From: UBA7703 sp034926785
GTDB lineage: Bacteria; Bacillota; Clostridia; Christensenellales; CAG-138
Length of the DNA: 64,000 nt
NCBI GenBank assembly: GCA_034926785.1
Contig: JAYFQU010000021.1
Span: 1-64,000, forward strand
Direction of reading: 5' to 3'
Shown piece by piece: positions 42,560-50,714 of this stretch. The notes under the pieces were generated by a model. It saw only the letters and a list, made by a program, of their open reading frames with translations. It did no database searches and was not told the DNA's origin. Position numbers and translations under genes: made by a program. Within the stretch, counting starts at the first letter, position 1, and every line of letters starts with the position of its first letter.

Positions 42560-43360
42560 ATGAAAAGAACCTTTGCCCTAATCGTGATGGTCATGATGCT
42601 TGTGTTGAGCACTGCCTGCGCGGCTCCCGCCGCCCCCGCCGCATCCGGCAATGATGACTGGAGCTATATCCAGTCCAAGGGAACGCTGGTCATCGGATAT
42701 ACCGAGTATGCGCCGATGAACTATACCGAGAATGGAACGCTTGTCGGCTTTGATACCGAGTTTGCCGAAGCGGTCTGCGCAAAGCTCAATCTCAAGCCGG
42801 AGTTTGTCGAGATCGACTGGGACACCAAAGAGCTTGAACTCGCCGGCAAAAAGATTGACTGCATCTGGAACGGCTTAACGGTTACAGAGGAACGCAAAGC
42901 GAATATGGATTTCACCGTTTCTTATCTGAAAAATCAGCAGGTGGTCGTCATCCGTACAGCGGACGCTGAGAAGTATCCCGACGCCGCGAGCTTAGCGGGC
43001 GCGGTAGTCGTCGCCGAGGCGGGCAGCGCGGGTGCCGCCGCCATCGCGGCCAATCTGCCCGACTCCGAGTTCATCGAGGTTCAGGCGCAGAGCGACGCCC
43101 TGCTGGAGGTGAAAACCGGCAAGGCCGCGGCAGCCGTCATCGACCTGACCATGGCAAAGGCAATGACCGGCGAAAGCACGGATTACAGCGACCTTTCCAT
43201 AGCGCCCATCGACATGATGGATGAGGAATATGCCATTGGGTTCCGCGTTGGCAGCAGCGCGAAAGCGAAGGTGGATGAAGCGATCGCCGCTTTGACGGCG
43301 GACGGAACCATCGCCGCGATCGCGAAAAAATATGACCTGACCGATCTTCTGATTCAATAA
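42560..43360 (+). CDS. Amino-acid ABC transporter substrate-binding lipoprotein
   Basis: The 266-residue protein has a signal peptide with lipobox LSTAC (Cys at 20) and an SBP_bac_3 domain (about 35-265). Family blocks are the start LVIGYTEYAPMNY, VGFDTEFAEAVCAKL, DCIWNGLTVTEERK and the late MDEEYAIGFRV. This cluster binds polar amino acids (glutamine, glutamate, cystine, arginine); the substrate cannot be fixed. AGGAGG lies eight bases before the ATG. A strong stem follows the gene. Confidence 0.92.
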   Translation: MKRTFALIVMVMMLVLSTACAAPAAPAASGNDDWSYIQSKGTLVIGYTEYAPMNYTENGTLVGFDTEFAEAVCAKLNLKPEFVEIDWDTKELELAGKKIDCIWNGLTVTEERKANMDFTVSYLKNQQVVVIRTADAEKYPDAASLAGAVVVAEAGSAGAAAIAANLPDSEFIEVQAQSDALLEVKTGKAAAAVIDLTMAKAMTGESTDYSDLSIAPIDMMDEEYAIGFRVGSSAKAKVDEAIAALTADGTIAAIAKKYDLTDLLIQ

Positions 43361-43437
43361 TCGGCTTTGGAACACTTTCGTTGATATAGATTTCCTGTTT
43401 CACAGCGAATACTCTTTCCATCATAGCGCGAAATGCG

Positions 43438-43480
43438 ATAGAATGATTGCGGGAGGGATCCCTTCCCGCAATCATTCTAT
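43438..43480 (+). terminator. Long stem-loop between binding protein and permease genes
   Basis: A perfect 17-base-pair inverted repeat (43438-43454 and 43464-43480) with a nine-base loop sits 60 bases before the permease. No T-run follows, so it more likely blocks exonucleases and stabilises the upstream mRNA, or attenuates expression of the permease genes. Confidence 0.7.
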
Positions 43481-43542
43481 TCTTCTGCAGAATCTACGAT
43501 CCGAATTGTTTGTTTATCTTTTTTTAAGGGGATTCCCGCCGC

Positions 43543-44193
43543 ATGACGACATTTGTAACAGTCTCGCTCAAGCTCCTGGAGGGCTTCGGCACAACGTTTT
43601 TCATCTTCGCGATCACGCTGCTTCTGGCAATCCCGCTAGGACTGCCGATTGCGCTGTGCTCCATGAGTCGTTTTCAGCCTCTGCGCCTGCTCTCGCGCGG
43701 ATTTGTCTGGATCATTCGCGGCACGCCGCTGATGCTGCAGGTCATCATCGTGTTCTACGGGCCGGATCTCATTGGCATGTCCGCGTCCCTGCCGCGCATG
43801 AGCGCGGTGGTCGTCGCGTTTGTCATCAACTATGCCGCTTATTTTTCGGAGATCTATCGCGGCGGCATCGAAGGCGTTCCGCGCGGCCAATTTGAGGCGG
43901 GCCAAGTGCTTGGTCTAAAAAAGGGCCAGATTTTTTATCGCATCGCCCTGCCGCAGGTGATCAAGCGAATTTTAGCCCCCATGAGCAACGAGGTCATCAC
44001 GTTGGTCAAGGATACCTCCCTTGCCCGCATCATCGCGGTTCGCGAACTGATCATGGAAGCCTCCGCCTTCATCAAAACACAGGCGCTGCTCTGGCCGCTG
44101 TTTTATTCCGGCGCGTTTTATCTCATCTTCTGCGGCGCATTGACGCTTCTGTTCCATGCGCTGGAAAAAAAGCTCGACTATATTAAGGTGTAA
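43543..44193 (+). CDS. Amino-acid ABC transporter permease
   Basis: The 216-residue protein has five membrane segments and the HisM/GlnP signature: TFFIFAITLLLAIPLG, RGTPLMLQ (about 65-72), and the EAA loop ARGVPRGQFEAGQVLGLKKGQ-like SRGGIEGVPRGQFEAGQVLG. It should form a homodimer channel with the ATPase at 44198. Confidence 0.93.
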   Translation: MTTFVTVSLKLLEGFGTTFFIFAITLLLAIPLGLPIALCSMSRFQPLRLLSRGFVWIIRGTPLMLQVIIVFYGPDLIGMSASLPRMSAVVVAFVINYAAYFSEIYRGGIEGVPRGQFEAGQVLGLKKGQIFYRIALPQVIKRILAPMSNEVITLVKDTSLARIIAVRELIMEASAFIKTQALLWPLFYSGAFYLIFCGALTLLFHALEKKLDYIKV

Positions 44194-44197
44194 GAAC

Positions 44198-44977
44198 ATG
44201 CAGCATATTTTAGATGTACAGCATTTGGCAAAACGATTCGGCAGCGCGGAAGTTCTGAGCGACATCAATTTTTCATTGGCGCCGGGCGAGGTGGTCTCCA
44301 TCATCGGTTCCTCCGGCAGTGGGAAAACGACCTTGCTTCGCTGCCTCAATTTTTTAGAACAGCCGGACGCCGGACGGATTCTTGTCAATGGCGAAACGCT
44401 GTTTGACGCGGACGACCCGGCAACCAAGCAGGAGAAAAACCTCCGCCATAAGCGGTTGCACTTCGGCCTCGTGTTTCAATCGTTCCATCTTTTCCCGCAG
44501 TATACGGCAAAACGAAATATCACGCTCGCCATGGAACTGCATGCACGGGAACGGAAGGACTATCGCGCCAATAAACGCGAAATATTGCGGGAGATCAGCA
44601 AGCGTGCGGAAGAATTGCTTTTCGAAGTAAACCTGAGCGACAAGGCGAATCATTATCCCTATCAGCTTTCCGGCGGACAGCAGCAGCGCATCGCCATCGC
44701 GCGGGCGCTTGCGCTCAACCCTGAAATCCTCTGTTTCGATGAGCCGACCAGCGCGCTGGATCCGGAGCTCTCCGCCGAGGTGCTCGCAACCATTCGCCGC
44801 CTCGCGGAGCTTGGGCGCACCATGATCCTCGTCACGCATGAGATGAGCTTTGCGCGGCAGGTTTCCAGTCGCGTTCTTTTTATGGCGGACGGAAATATCC
44901 TGGAGGAAGGTACGCCGGAGGAGCTCTTTGGCAACCCGGGGACCGCAAGACTGCAGAGCTTTTTGGCGAATTCTTAA
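44198..44977 (+). CDS. Amino-acid ABC transporter ATP-binding protein
   Basis: The 259-residue ATPase has Walker A GSSGSGKTTLLRC (about 37-49), Q-loop LVFQSFHLFP, signature LSGGQQQRIAIARAL, Walker B ILCFDEPTSALDPE and the H-loop LVTHEMSFA. A short insertion after the Q-loop (about 110-140) is more charged than in GlnQ. ATG at 44198 lies four bases after the permease stop; the longer frame would overlap it. Confidence 0.94.
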   Translation: MQHILDVQHLAKRFGSAEVLSDINFSLAPGEVVSIIGSSGSGKTTLLRCLNFLEQPDAGRILVNGETLFDADDPATKQEKNLRHKRLHFGLVFQSFHLFPQYTAKRNITLAMELHARERKDYRANKREILREISKRAEELLFEVNLSDKANHYPYQLSGGQQQRIAIARALALNPEILCFDEPTSALDPELSAEVLATIRRLAELGRTMILVTHEMSFARQVSSRVLFMADGNILEEGTPEELFGNPGTARLQSFLANS

Positions 44978-45003
44978 TTTCCTGCCCGGAAAGGGGTACT
45001 TCT

Positions 45004-45447
45004 ATGTCAGCTGATTGGCCCGCCGCCGGTTCTGGCCAACCGGAAAGCGTGTTGGATGCAGGCCCGTTTTATCATGGCACCAAGGCCGATTTGACTCCGG
45101 GTGATCTTCTGGAGGTGGGCTTTGTCTCCAACTACAGCGATAAAAAGGCTGCCTTCCTCTACATGACTGCAACCGTGGATGCTGCGATTTGGGGCGCGGA
45201 GCTGGCGAAAGGCAGCGGGCGAGGCCGCATCTATATCGTAGAACCCACAGGAGCATTTGAAAACGACCCCAATTTGACCGATCAACGGTTCCCCGGCAAC
45301 CCCACCCGGTCCTATCGCACCAGAGATCCGCTTCACGTTGTCGGAGAACTGGCCGGCTGGTCGGGACATGCGCCGGAGGCGCTGCAAGCAATGCTGGATC
45401 AATTGGCGGAGTTAAAGCGCCTTGGCATCGAAGCCATCAATGAGTGA
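45004..45447 (+). CDS. arr: NAD(+)-rifampin ADP-ribosyltransferase (Arr family)
   Basis: Arr enzymes inactivate rifampicin by ADP-ribosylating its C23 hydroxyl. The 147-residue protein shows LDAGPFYHGTKADL, GFVSNY, YIVEPTGAFENDPN and RFPGNPTRSYR. The known catalytic triad of the mycobacterial enzyme (His, Tyr, Asp) maps to H24, Y53 and D88 with matching spacing. A short N-terminal extension precedes the conserved core. It follows the ABC transporter by 26 bases with its own AAAGGGG ribosome site. Confidence 0.92.
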   Translation: MSADWPAAGSGQPESVLDAGPFYHGTKADLTPGDLLEVGFVSNYSDKKAAFLYMTATVDAAIWGAELAKGSGRGRIYIVEPTGAFENDPNLTDQRFPGNPTRSYRTRDPLHVVGELAGWSGHAPEALQAMLDQLAELKRLGIEAINE

Positions 45448-45490
45448 AGGTTTGCTCTTGCCGCCCGTTGATCGCATCACGAGGTGATTC

Positions 45491-46039
45491 ATGGATCAGC
45501 CAATTTCAATTGAGACCCGGAGGCTGCTGTTAAGGCCGCTCTTCTTGGCGGATGCGGAGGAATTTTTTGCCTATCGTTCCCTGCCGGAGGTCGGCCTGTT
45601 TCAGTCCTGGCAGCCGGAAACGATAGAAGAAGTGCAGGCGTTCCTCACCAAGAGCGAGTCCGCCGCGCCCGATACGCCGGATTCATGGTATCAACTCGCG
45701 ATCTGCCTGCCGGATGGGCGGCTGATTGGCGACATCGGCATCCATACGCTGGATCATGATCAGCTGGAGCTTGGATATACCCTCTCCCCCTCGTTCCAGG
45801 GGATGGGATATGCGACAGAGGCCGTCCACGCCATCATCCGGGAGGCGTTTACGGTTTGGAACACGCATCGGATCGCCGCGTCTGTCGACCCGGACAATCG
45901 CGCGTCCATTCGTCTGCTGGAACGTCTCGGCTTTCGCAGGGAAGCGCATCTGATCAAAAGTTATTGGACGGGAGATCGATGGGCGGACGACTGCATCTAT
46001 GCCATGTTGCGGGAGGAATACCGCAATCTTGACAGGTAG
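45491..46039 (+). CDS. GNAT acetyltransferase, RimJ/RimL type
   Basis: The 182-residue protein opens ISIETRRLLLRPL, the usual N-terminal strand, and has the acetyl-CoA loop PSFQGMGYATEA and the ASVDPDNRASIRLLERLGFRRE block. RimJ/RimL relatives acetylate N-terminal residues or small molecules; the substrate is unknown. It is the first of several GNAT genes in this region. Confidence 0.9.
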   Translation: MDQPISIETRRLLLRPLFLADAEEFFAYRSLPEVGLFQSWQPETIEEVQAFLTKSESAAPDTPDSWYQLAICLPDGRLIGDIGIHTLDHDQLELGYTLSPSFQGMGYATEAVHAIIREAFTVWNTHRIAASVDPDNRASIRLLERLGFRREAHLIKSYWTGDRWADDCIYAMLREEYRNLDR

Positions 46040-46075
46040 CGCACTGTGGACATTTCGGATTCGCGAGGAAATCGC

Positions 46076-46579
46076 ATGCGGGTTGAATTGATCGAAGCGT
46101 ATCAGCATATTTTGGATGTGTCGGCATTGTTTGAGGAATATGCCGCCTCGATTGACGTCGATCTGAACTATCAAAACTTTTCCGGGGAGTTGTCCGGCCT
46201 GCCTGGAAAATATGCTAAGCCGGATGGCGGGCTTTATCTTGCGCTTGTGGACGACTTTCCTGCCGGGTGTGCGGCCATGCGCCGGCTGGATTCCACGCGT
46301 GCGGAGATGAAGCGATTGTTCGTACGCCCGGATTATCGAAACCTCCATCTTGGCCGCATGCTTGCGGAGCGAATCATTCAGGACGCTGCCGCCGCAGAAT
46401 ATCGCTTTCTTGTCCTCGATACGCTTTCTACGATGGATCGTGCAAAGTCGCTCTATCGCGCGCTGGGATTTGTAGAAATTGCGCCGTATTATAGCAGCCC
46501 GGTCGCGGAAACCACGTTTCTATCCCTTTCGCTCGATCCCTGTAGAATGATCCGCGCGTCTGGCGCTAACGGTGCTTGA
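46076..46579 (+). CDS. GNAT acetyltransferase
   Basis: The 167-residue protein has AEMKRLFVRPDYRNLHLGRMLAE (acetyl-CoA loop, R-N-L-H-L-G in place of the common R-G-x-G-x-G) and the LDTLSTMDRAKSLYRALGF block. I start at the ATG at 46076, six bases after GAGGAA; a GTG ten codons earlier lies against the previous stop. Confidence 0.85.
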   Translation: MRVELIEAYQHILDVSALFEEYAASIDVDLNYQNFSGELSGLPGKYAKPDGGLYLALVDDFPAGCAAMRRLDSTRAEMKRLFVRPDYRNLHLGRMLAERIIQDAAAAEYRFLVLDTLSTMDRAKSLYRALGFVEIAPYYSSPVAETTFLSLSLDPCRMIRASGANGA

Positions 46580-46693
46580 CCCGGCCATTTTTGCTTTGGG
46601 TCGCGATCGTCTGTTTGGCGGCACAGGCATGCGGCAGCTATCCCACGCTACGCAAATTCTATCCACTCAAAAACAACCAAGGAGGATTTCATC

Positions 46694-47575
46694 ATGCAGC
46701 AGATCATCCCGCATCTATGGTACGATACCGGAGCGGCGGAAGCCGCGAACCTCTACGTTTCGTTGTTTGAAAACTCCCGCATTCTGCAGGTAACAACCCT
46801 GCATGGCACGCCGTCGGGCGATGTGGACACCGTCGATTTTGAACTGGCCGGCGTACGCTTTGCCGCCATCAGCGCAGGGCCATACTTCGCGCTCAACTCC
46901 GCCATCTCGCTGATGGTCACCTGCCGCAGCGTAGAGGAGGTTGACCGGCTCTATGCCGCATTGTCTGAAGGAGCTACGGAACTCATGCCGCTTGGAGAAT
47001 ACCCCTTCAGCAAACGTTATGCCTGGCTGGCGGATCGCTTTGGCCTAAACTGGCAGTTCACCTATTTTGAGACCGACGAAATTGCGCAAAAAATCCGTCC
47101 GAATCTGCTCTTTGCAAACGAAGTTTGCGGCAAGGCGGGCGAAGCGTTTACGTTTTATGCGTCGGTCTTTCCCGGGTCGGTGCCCGGCTATGTCAATCAC
47201 TATCTGCCAGGCGAAGCAAGAAATGACTGCGCAAAGATCAACTATTCGGAGCTAACCCTGCTCGGGCATCAGTTCGTTGCGATGGATCACGGCTTGGGCG
47301 AGGGCGACCCTTTTAACGAGGCGTTCTCCTTTATGGTGCTCTGCAAGAATCAGCAGGAGATTGACTATTACTGGGAAAAGCTCTCTTTCGTGCCGGAAGC
47401 GGAGCAATGCGGCTGGCTCAAAGATCCGTTTGGCCTCTCTTGGCAGATTGTCCCGGAGAACATGGGGAATCAGCTCGCCGCCGCAACGCCGGAACAGCGA
47501 GCGCGTATGACCGAAGCCTTCCTCTCCATGAAAAAGCTCGATATCGCTGCGCTGGAACAGGCGCGCTTGGGATGA
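46694..47575 (+). CDS. Two-domain VOC protein (PhnB/3-dmu-9_3-mt type)
   Basis: The 293-residue protein has two related VOC halves: IIPHLWYDTGAAEAANLYVSLF with FELAGVRFAAI, and LLFANEVCGKAGEAFTFYASVF with LTLLGHQFVAMDHG. Each ends in a DRFGLNWQ / DPFGLSWQIVPE block. These proteins are often annotated as PhnB or glyoxalase-like; no substrate is known. Strong AAGGAGG ribosome site. Confidence 0.87.
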   Translation: MQQIIPHLWYDTGAAEAANLYVSLFENSRILQVTTLHGTPSGDVDTVDFELAGVRFAAISAGPYFALNSAISLMVTCRSVEEVDRLYAALSEGATELMPLGEYPFSKRYAWLADRFGLNWQFTYFETDEIAQKIRPNLLFANEVCGKAGEAFTFYASVFPGSVPGYVNHYLPGEARNDCAKINYSELTLLGHQFVAMDHGLGEGDPFNEAFSFMVLCKNQQEIDYYWEKLSFVPEAEQCGWLKDPFGLSWQIVPENMGNQLAAATPEQRARMTEAFLSMKKLDIAALEQARLG

Positions 47576-47606
47576 TCCTAGGCGAGTCGCAAAAGAAGCG
47601 CGGAGG

Positions 47607-47790
47607 ATAAAGCTGTTTCTCATCAACGGCAGCGCGCGGGCGGCAATACCGCCCATGTCAGGACACCCTTTGAAGAGTCCCTTGCCGTGGAGGCAAAAAA
47701 AGAGCGGAACGCGCTCGAGTTGGTCCGCGTAAACCTTGCGCGGCATTGCCCCTTGCCCTGCCTTGCGATAAATGCAGAAACTCGCAAAGA
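47607..47790 (+). pseudogene. Decayed NADPH-dependent FMN reductase
   Basis: After GGAGG comes ATA in place of ATG, then codons for KLFLINGSAR. A frameshift then moves to the frame starting at 47639, giving GGNTAHVRTPFEESLAVEAKK, ELVRVNLARHC. Together this is the flavodoxin-fold NGSPRxGGNT phosphate loop and first helix of a small NADPH-dependent FMN reductase. The remainder of the domain is missing. Start loss, frameshift and truncation mark it as dead. Confidence 0.65.
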
Positions 47791-47903
47791 TAGGGCCTGC
47801 GCCGGCGCGCATCCGTCAGTTGCACGCAAAGCGCGTAGTCTGTTACCACGTCGGAGAATGCCACGCGGTGCGATCAAACATCTGGCGCTGCAAAGGAGCA
47901 CGC

Positions 47904-48785
47904 ATGCAATCGATACAGGTCATTTGTCAGCCTGAGTTGGAAACCATACGGCAGGTACGCGCGCTGGAGACCGTTTGCCGCGCGCACGACCATCGGGAGG
48001 GTTCGCTTTCTCTCAATCCCTCGCTCAATGCCTCGCCTCAGATGCCGTGTCTGATCACGCTGCGCGAGGATGACGCGCTCGTAGGCGCAATGACGTTTTT
48101 CGCGCCATCGCCGGAGGAAGCGGAGATCGTTGGCCTGACGCATCCCGATCATCGCAGAGCAGGCATCTTTCGCGCTCTGGCAAGCGAGGCGGCGCGCCAG
48201 GCGGCAGCGTTTGGTATCCCAAGCATGCTCTTTATCTGCGAGCCGCAGTCCACATCCGGCGTTGCGGCGGTTGCCGCCCTGGGAGCCACGCCCGCGCACA
48301 CGGAATACAGCCTTTGCTATCAGCGCGACGGCGGTGACCGTCGCCTGGCCATTCCGCAAGGACTCACTTTGATCCGCGCGACGGAGGCGGATCTAGGCGC
48401 CATGTCGCGCATCAGCGCGGAGAGCTTTGCAGAATCCGCGGAGCAAGCATATCGGTTTCTGCTCAAGGCAATTGCTTCCGATCACCGTACGCAATATATC
48501 GCGCGTCTCAACGGGGAGCCGGTTGGCATCGGCTGCATCGGGTATGAGGGCGGCGAGGCAACCATCTATGGCCTTGGTGTTTCCCCCGATCAGCAAGGCA
48601 ATGGGATCGGGCGCGGCATCATTTCTCTGATGCTCGAAAAACTGCTGGCGAGCGGTATCGAGCGCATCCTCATTGAGGTAGACAATACCAACGCGAATGC
48701 GCTGCATCTCTATCTCTCCTGCGGGTTTATGCAGGAGTCGGTCTTCGACTATTATCGCGCGTCTGTCAAGTCGCTTTTGCGCTGA
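47904..48785 (+). CDS. Two-domain GNAT acetyltransferase
   Basis: The 293-residue protein has an N-terminal degenerate GNAT half (about 15-130, LTHPDHRRAGIFRAL) and a C-terminal complete one (about 145-290) with GLGVSPDQQGNGIGRGII and NTNANALHLYLSCGF. ATG at 47904 follows AAAGGAG; the frame upstream crosses the pseudogene. Substrate unknown. Confidence 0.87.
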   Translation: MQSIQVICQPELETIRQVRALETVCRAHDHREGSLSLNPSLNASPQMPCLITLREDDALVGAMTFFAPSPEEAEIVGLTHPDHRRAGIFRALASEAARQAAAFGIPSMLFICEPQSTSGVAAVAALGATPAHTEYSLCYQRDGGDRRLAIPQGLTLIRATEADLGAMSRISAESFAESAEQAYRFLLKAIASDHRTQYIARLNGEPVGIGCIGYEGGEATIYGLGVSPDQQGNGIGRGIISLMLEKLLASGIERILIEVDNTNANALHLYLSCGFMQESVFDYYRASVKSLLR

Positions 48786-48791
48786 TTCGCT

Positions 48792-49793
48792 CTATCGCTT
48801 CTCCGATTCTGCGCTCCTGTTCGGGGCGCTTTTTCGCGTTGTCTCTGTCAGGAACGACAGCACCTCCGCGTTCGCGCGCTCCGGCTGCTCCAGCGGCAAG
48901 ATGTGCCCCGCGTTTGGAATCACGATCAGTTCTGCCGTTGCGCCCTGGCTGCGCGCCAACCGCACCGCACGCTCCATCTCGTGTTGTTTGACAAGTCTGC
49001 TCTCCGCCCCGCGTAACCAGAGAGTCGGGCACGAAATTTCTCCTGCCTCGCGCAGCAGGTTCCAGCTGAGAGAAAACGGACGAATCGCGCCAATCTGCCA
49101 GTCGTCCAGATCCCGCTCGCCGCAGGTGTATTTTCCGTGGATCTCATCCCTTAGGATGCGGGAGAGCCTGTCCGAATTGCTTGGCCTCGTACCCTTGGTG
49201 AATATGGAATTCATCAGCTTTTGCACCTTTGCAAGGTCATATTTGGCGTATTGCCGGCTCAGCAGGCGCAGCATTCCCGGGGTCTTCAGATAAAGCCAGG
49301 TAAGAAGCTGCCAATCCACACGATCGCCCAGACCGCCCGGCTCAAAGAGCGCCATCGCGCCGATCTGCTCCGGATGCTTTGCGGCATATGCAATCGCAAG
49401 TCCGCCGCCCATTGAAAGACCGACGATGCAGAAAAAGCGCAATCCCAGCTGTGCAAACGCATCCTCCAGAATCTCCATCAACCGCGTACGATCCAACTCG
49501 CCCTCCCAGGGACGGGAGCCGCCGTGGCGCGGCGTATCCAACGCAAACACATGAAAGCGCTCGCTCAGCGCCGGAAACATACTGTCCCAGATAAATCTGG
49601 ATTCGTCATACATTGCCCCGTGCAGCAGCACGACAGCCGGGCGATCCCGCTCCCCAGCCTCATATACGCGAACCGGCCCGCCCAAAACCGTGAGTTGCCG
49701 TTTCCGAACGCCCGGCGTCCCTTCGATACCGCCACAGAGTGCATTCTTTTTTGGTTCTCGTTCAGCTTCATCTACGCTCCCGTACACACCCAT
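48792..49793 (-). CDS. Alpha/beta hydrolase
   Basis: The 333-residue protein has the oxyanion motif VVLLHGAMYDE, nucleophile elbow GLSMGG and the final PNAGHILPLEQPE with the catalytic His. An N-terminal extension of about 45 residues is polar. It begins four bases after the stop of the TetR gene, with GGAG within that gene's end, so the two form an operon and the hydrolase is probably controlled by the regulator. Confidence 0.88.
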   Translation of the reverse strand: MGVYGSVDEAEREPKKNALCGGIEGTPGVRKRQLTVLGGPVRVYEAGERDRPAVVLLHGAMYDESRFIWDSMFPALSERFHVFALDTPRHGGSRPWEGELDRTRLMEILEDAFAQLGLRFFCIVGLSMGGGLAIAYAAKHPEQIGAMALFEPGGLGDRVDWQLLTWLYLKTPGMLRLLSRQYAKYDLAKVQKLMNSIFTKGTRPSNSDRLSRILRDEIHGKYTCGERDLDDWQIGAIRPFSLSWNLLREAGEISCPTLWLRGAESRLVKQHEMERAVRLARSQGATAELIVIPNAGHILPLEQPERANAEVLSFLTETTRKSAPNRSAESEKR

Positions 49794-49797
49794 ATTC

Positions 49798-50400
49798 CTA
49801 GACTCCTTTCCCCGTTAAAAGCAGTTCCATTCGATCGATCCATACGGAAAATCCGCGCTTTAACATCTCCGGCTCCGTCGTCCCGGCGTTGCGCATCTCC
49901 TCCAAAAATCCCTGCGACACCCAGAGGATCAGCTTTTGCGCATCCTGTGCCGAAATGTCGCCGCGTATTTTTGCATATGCCTCCTCCCGCACGGTTCCTA
50001 CCCCGCGCCGCGCATACTCCGCCTGAACCAGCGCGTGCACAAACGGGTCGGCGTCAAACGCCGCAGCATACGAAAAGGCGTAGACCCAGGGCGAGCGGGA
50101 GAAGAGGCGCATCCGCGCGTCTACCGTTCGCCGCATGGCGTCAAACACGTCCTCCTTCGCAAAGCTCCCCGCGCGCGCCTCGCTGTCCGCAGCGTATATT
50201 CCGTCCGCCGCCATGTGAAACGCCTCTCGATAGAGCCGCTCCTTTGTGCCAAAGTATTTAAATAGCACGCTCTTGGAAACCCCGGCTGCCTTCGCAATAT
50301 CCTGCATGGAGGCCTTCTGATAACCAAATTTAGCAAACGCCTCGCAAGCGGCGTTGATGGCCGCCCCCCGCCGCCGCTCAACTTGATTGTCCTTTGGCAT
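49798..50400 (-). CDS. TetR family regulator
   Basis: The 200-residue protein has the N-terminal TetR helix-turn-helix (about 10-55, ACEAFAKFGYQKASMQDIAKAAGVSKSVLFKYFGTKE) and a ligand-binding C-terminal domain with no match I can name. A perfect palindrome lies 19 bases before its start, so it very likely represses itself and the downstream hydrolase. Confidence 0.9.
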   Translation of the reverse strand: MPKDNQVERRRGAAINAACEAFAKFGYQKASMQDIAKAAGVSKSVLFKYFGTKERLYREAFHMAADGIYAADSEARAGSFAKEDVFDAMRRTVDARMRLFSRSPWVYAFSYAAAFDADPFVHALVQAEYARRGVGTVREEAYAKIRGDISAQDAQKLILWVSQGFLEEMRNAGTTEPEMLKRGFSVWIDRMELLLTGKGV

Positions 50401-50418
50401 ATCGTTACCCTCCCCGTC

Positions 50419-50445
50419 CTATCGTGACCGTTTCGGTCACGATAG
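50419..50445. promoter_or_regulatory. Probable TetR operator
   Basis: CTATCGTGACCG and CGGTCACGATAG form a perfect 12-base palindrome with a three-base centre. Its place just upstream of the TetR ATG is typical for autoregulation. The gap to the next plus-strand gene otherwise holds a promoter and a small ORF. Confidence 0.75.
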
Positions 50446-50559
50446 AATGATAGCACCATCGCCCCTCTTTGCATAGTGGGAGCGTTCAGGCCCGTGAAAA
50501 ATAAATCGGCATCCTTCTGGTCAGAATACAATCGCATCGTGTTTTCTCTCGACCAATGG

Positions 50560-50565
50560 TATAAT
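50560..50565 (+). promoter_or_regulatory. Promoter before the small ORF and alpha/beta hydrolase
   Basis: TGGTATAAT is an extended -10. Downstream lie the 24-codon ORF and the hydrolase at 50715. Confidence 0.6.
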
Positions 50566-50608
50566 AGGGACAGCATACTCTGATTTTGAGGGTCGGAAAG
50601 GAACGCGC

Positions 50609-50683
50609 ATGGCATACGATATCAAGCCGCTGGCCGCGCCGTTTACAAATCCATCGAATTACGCGAAAATGAAACAAGAGTGA
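50609..50683 (+). CDS. Possible 24-residue leader or small protein
   Basis: ATG at 50609 has GGAAAGG upstream at a good spacing, a promoter about 45 bases before, and 24 codons ending in TGA, 31 bases before the hydrolase ATG. The peptide starts MAYDIKPLAAPF and ends KMKQE; it has no membrane segment. It could be a leader peptide, a genuine small protein, or the start of a truncated gene. Confidence 0.4.
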   Translation: MAYDIKPLAAPFTNPSNYAKMKQE

Positions 50684-50714
50684 ACCTCCATCTTGATCAA
50701 AAAGGATCGTCTGA

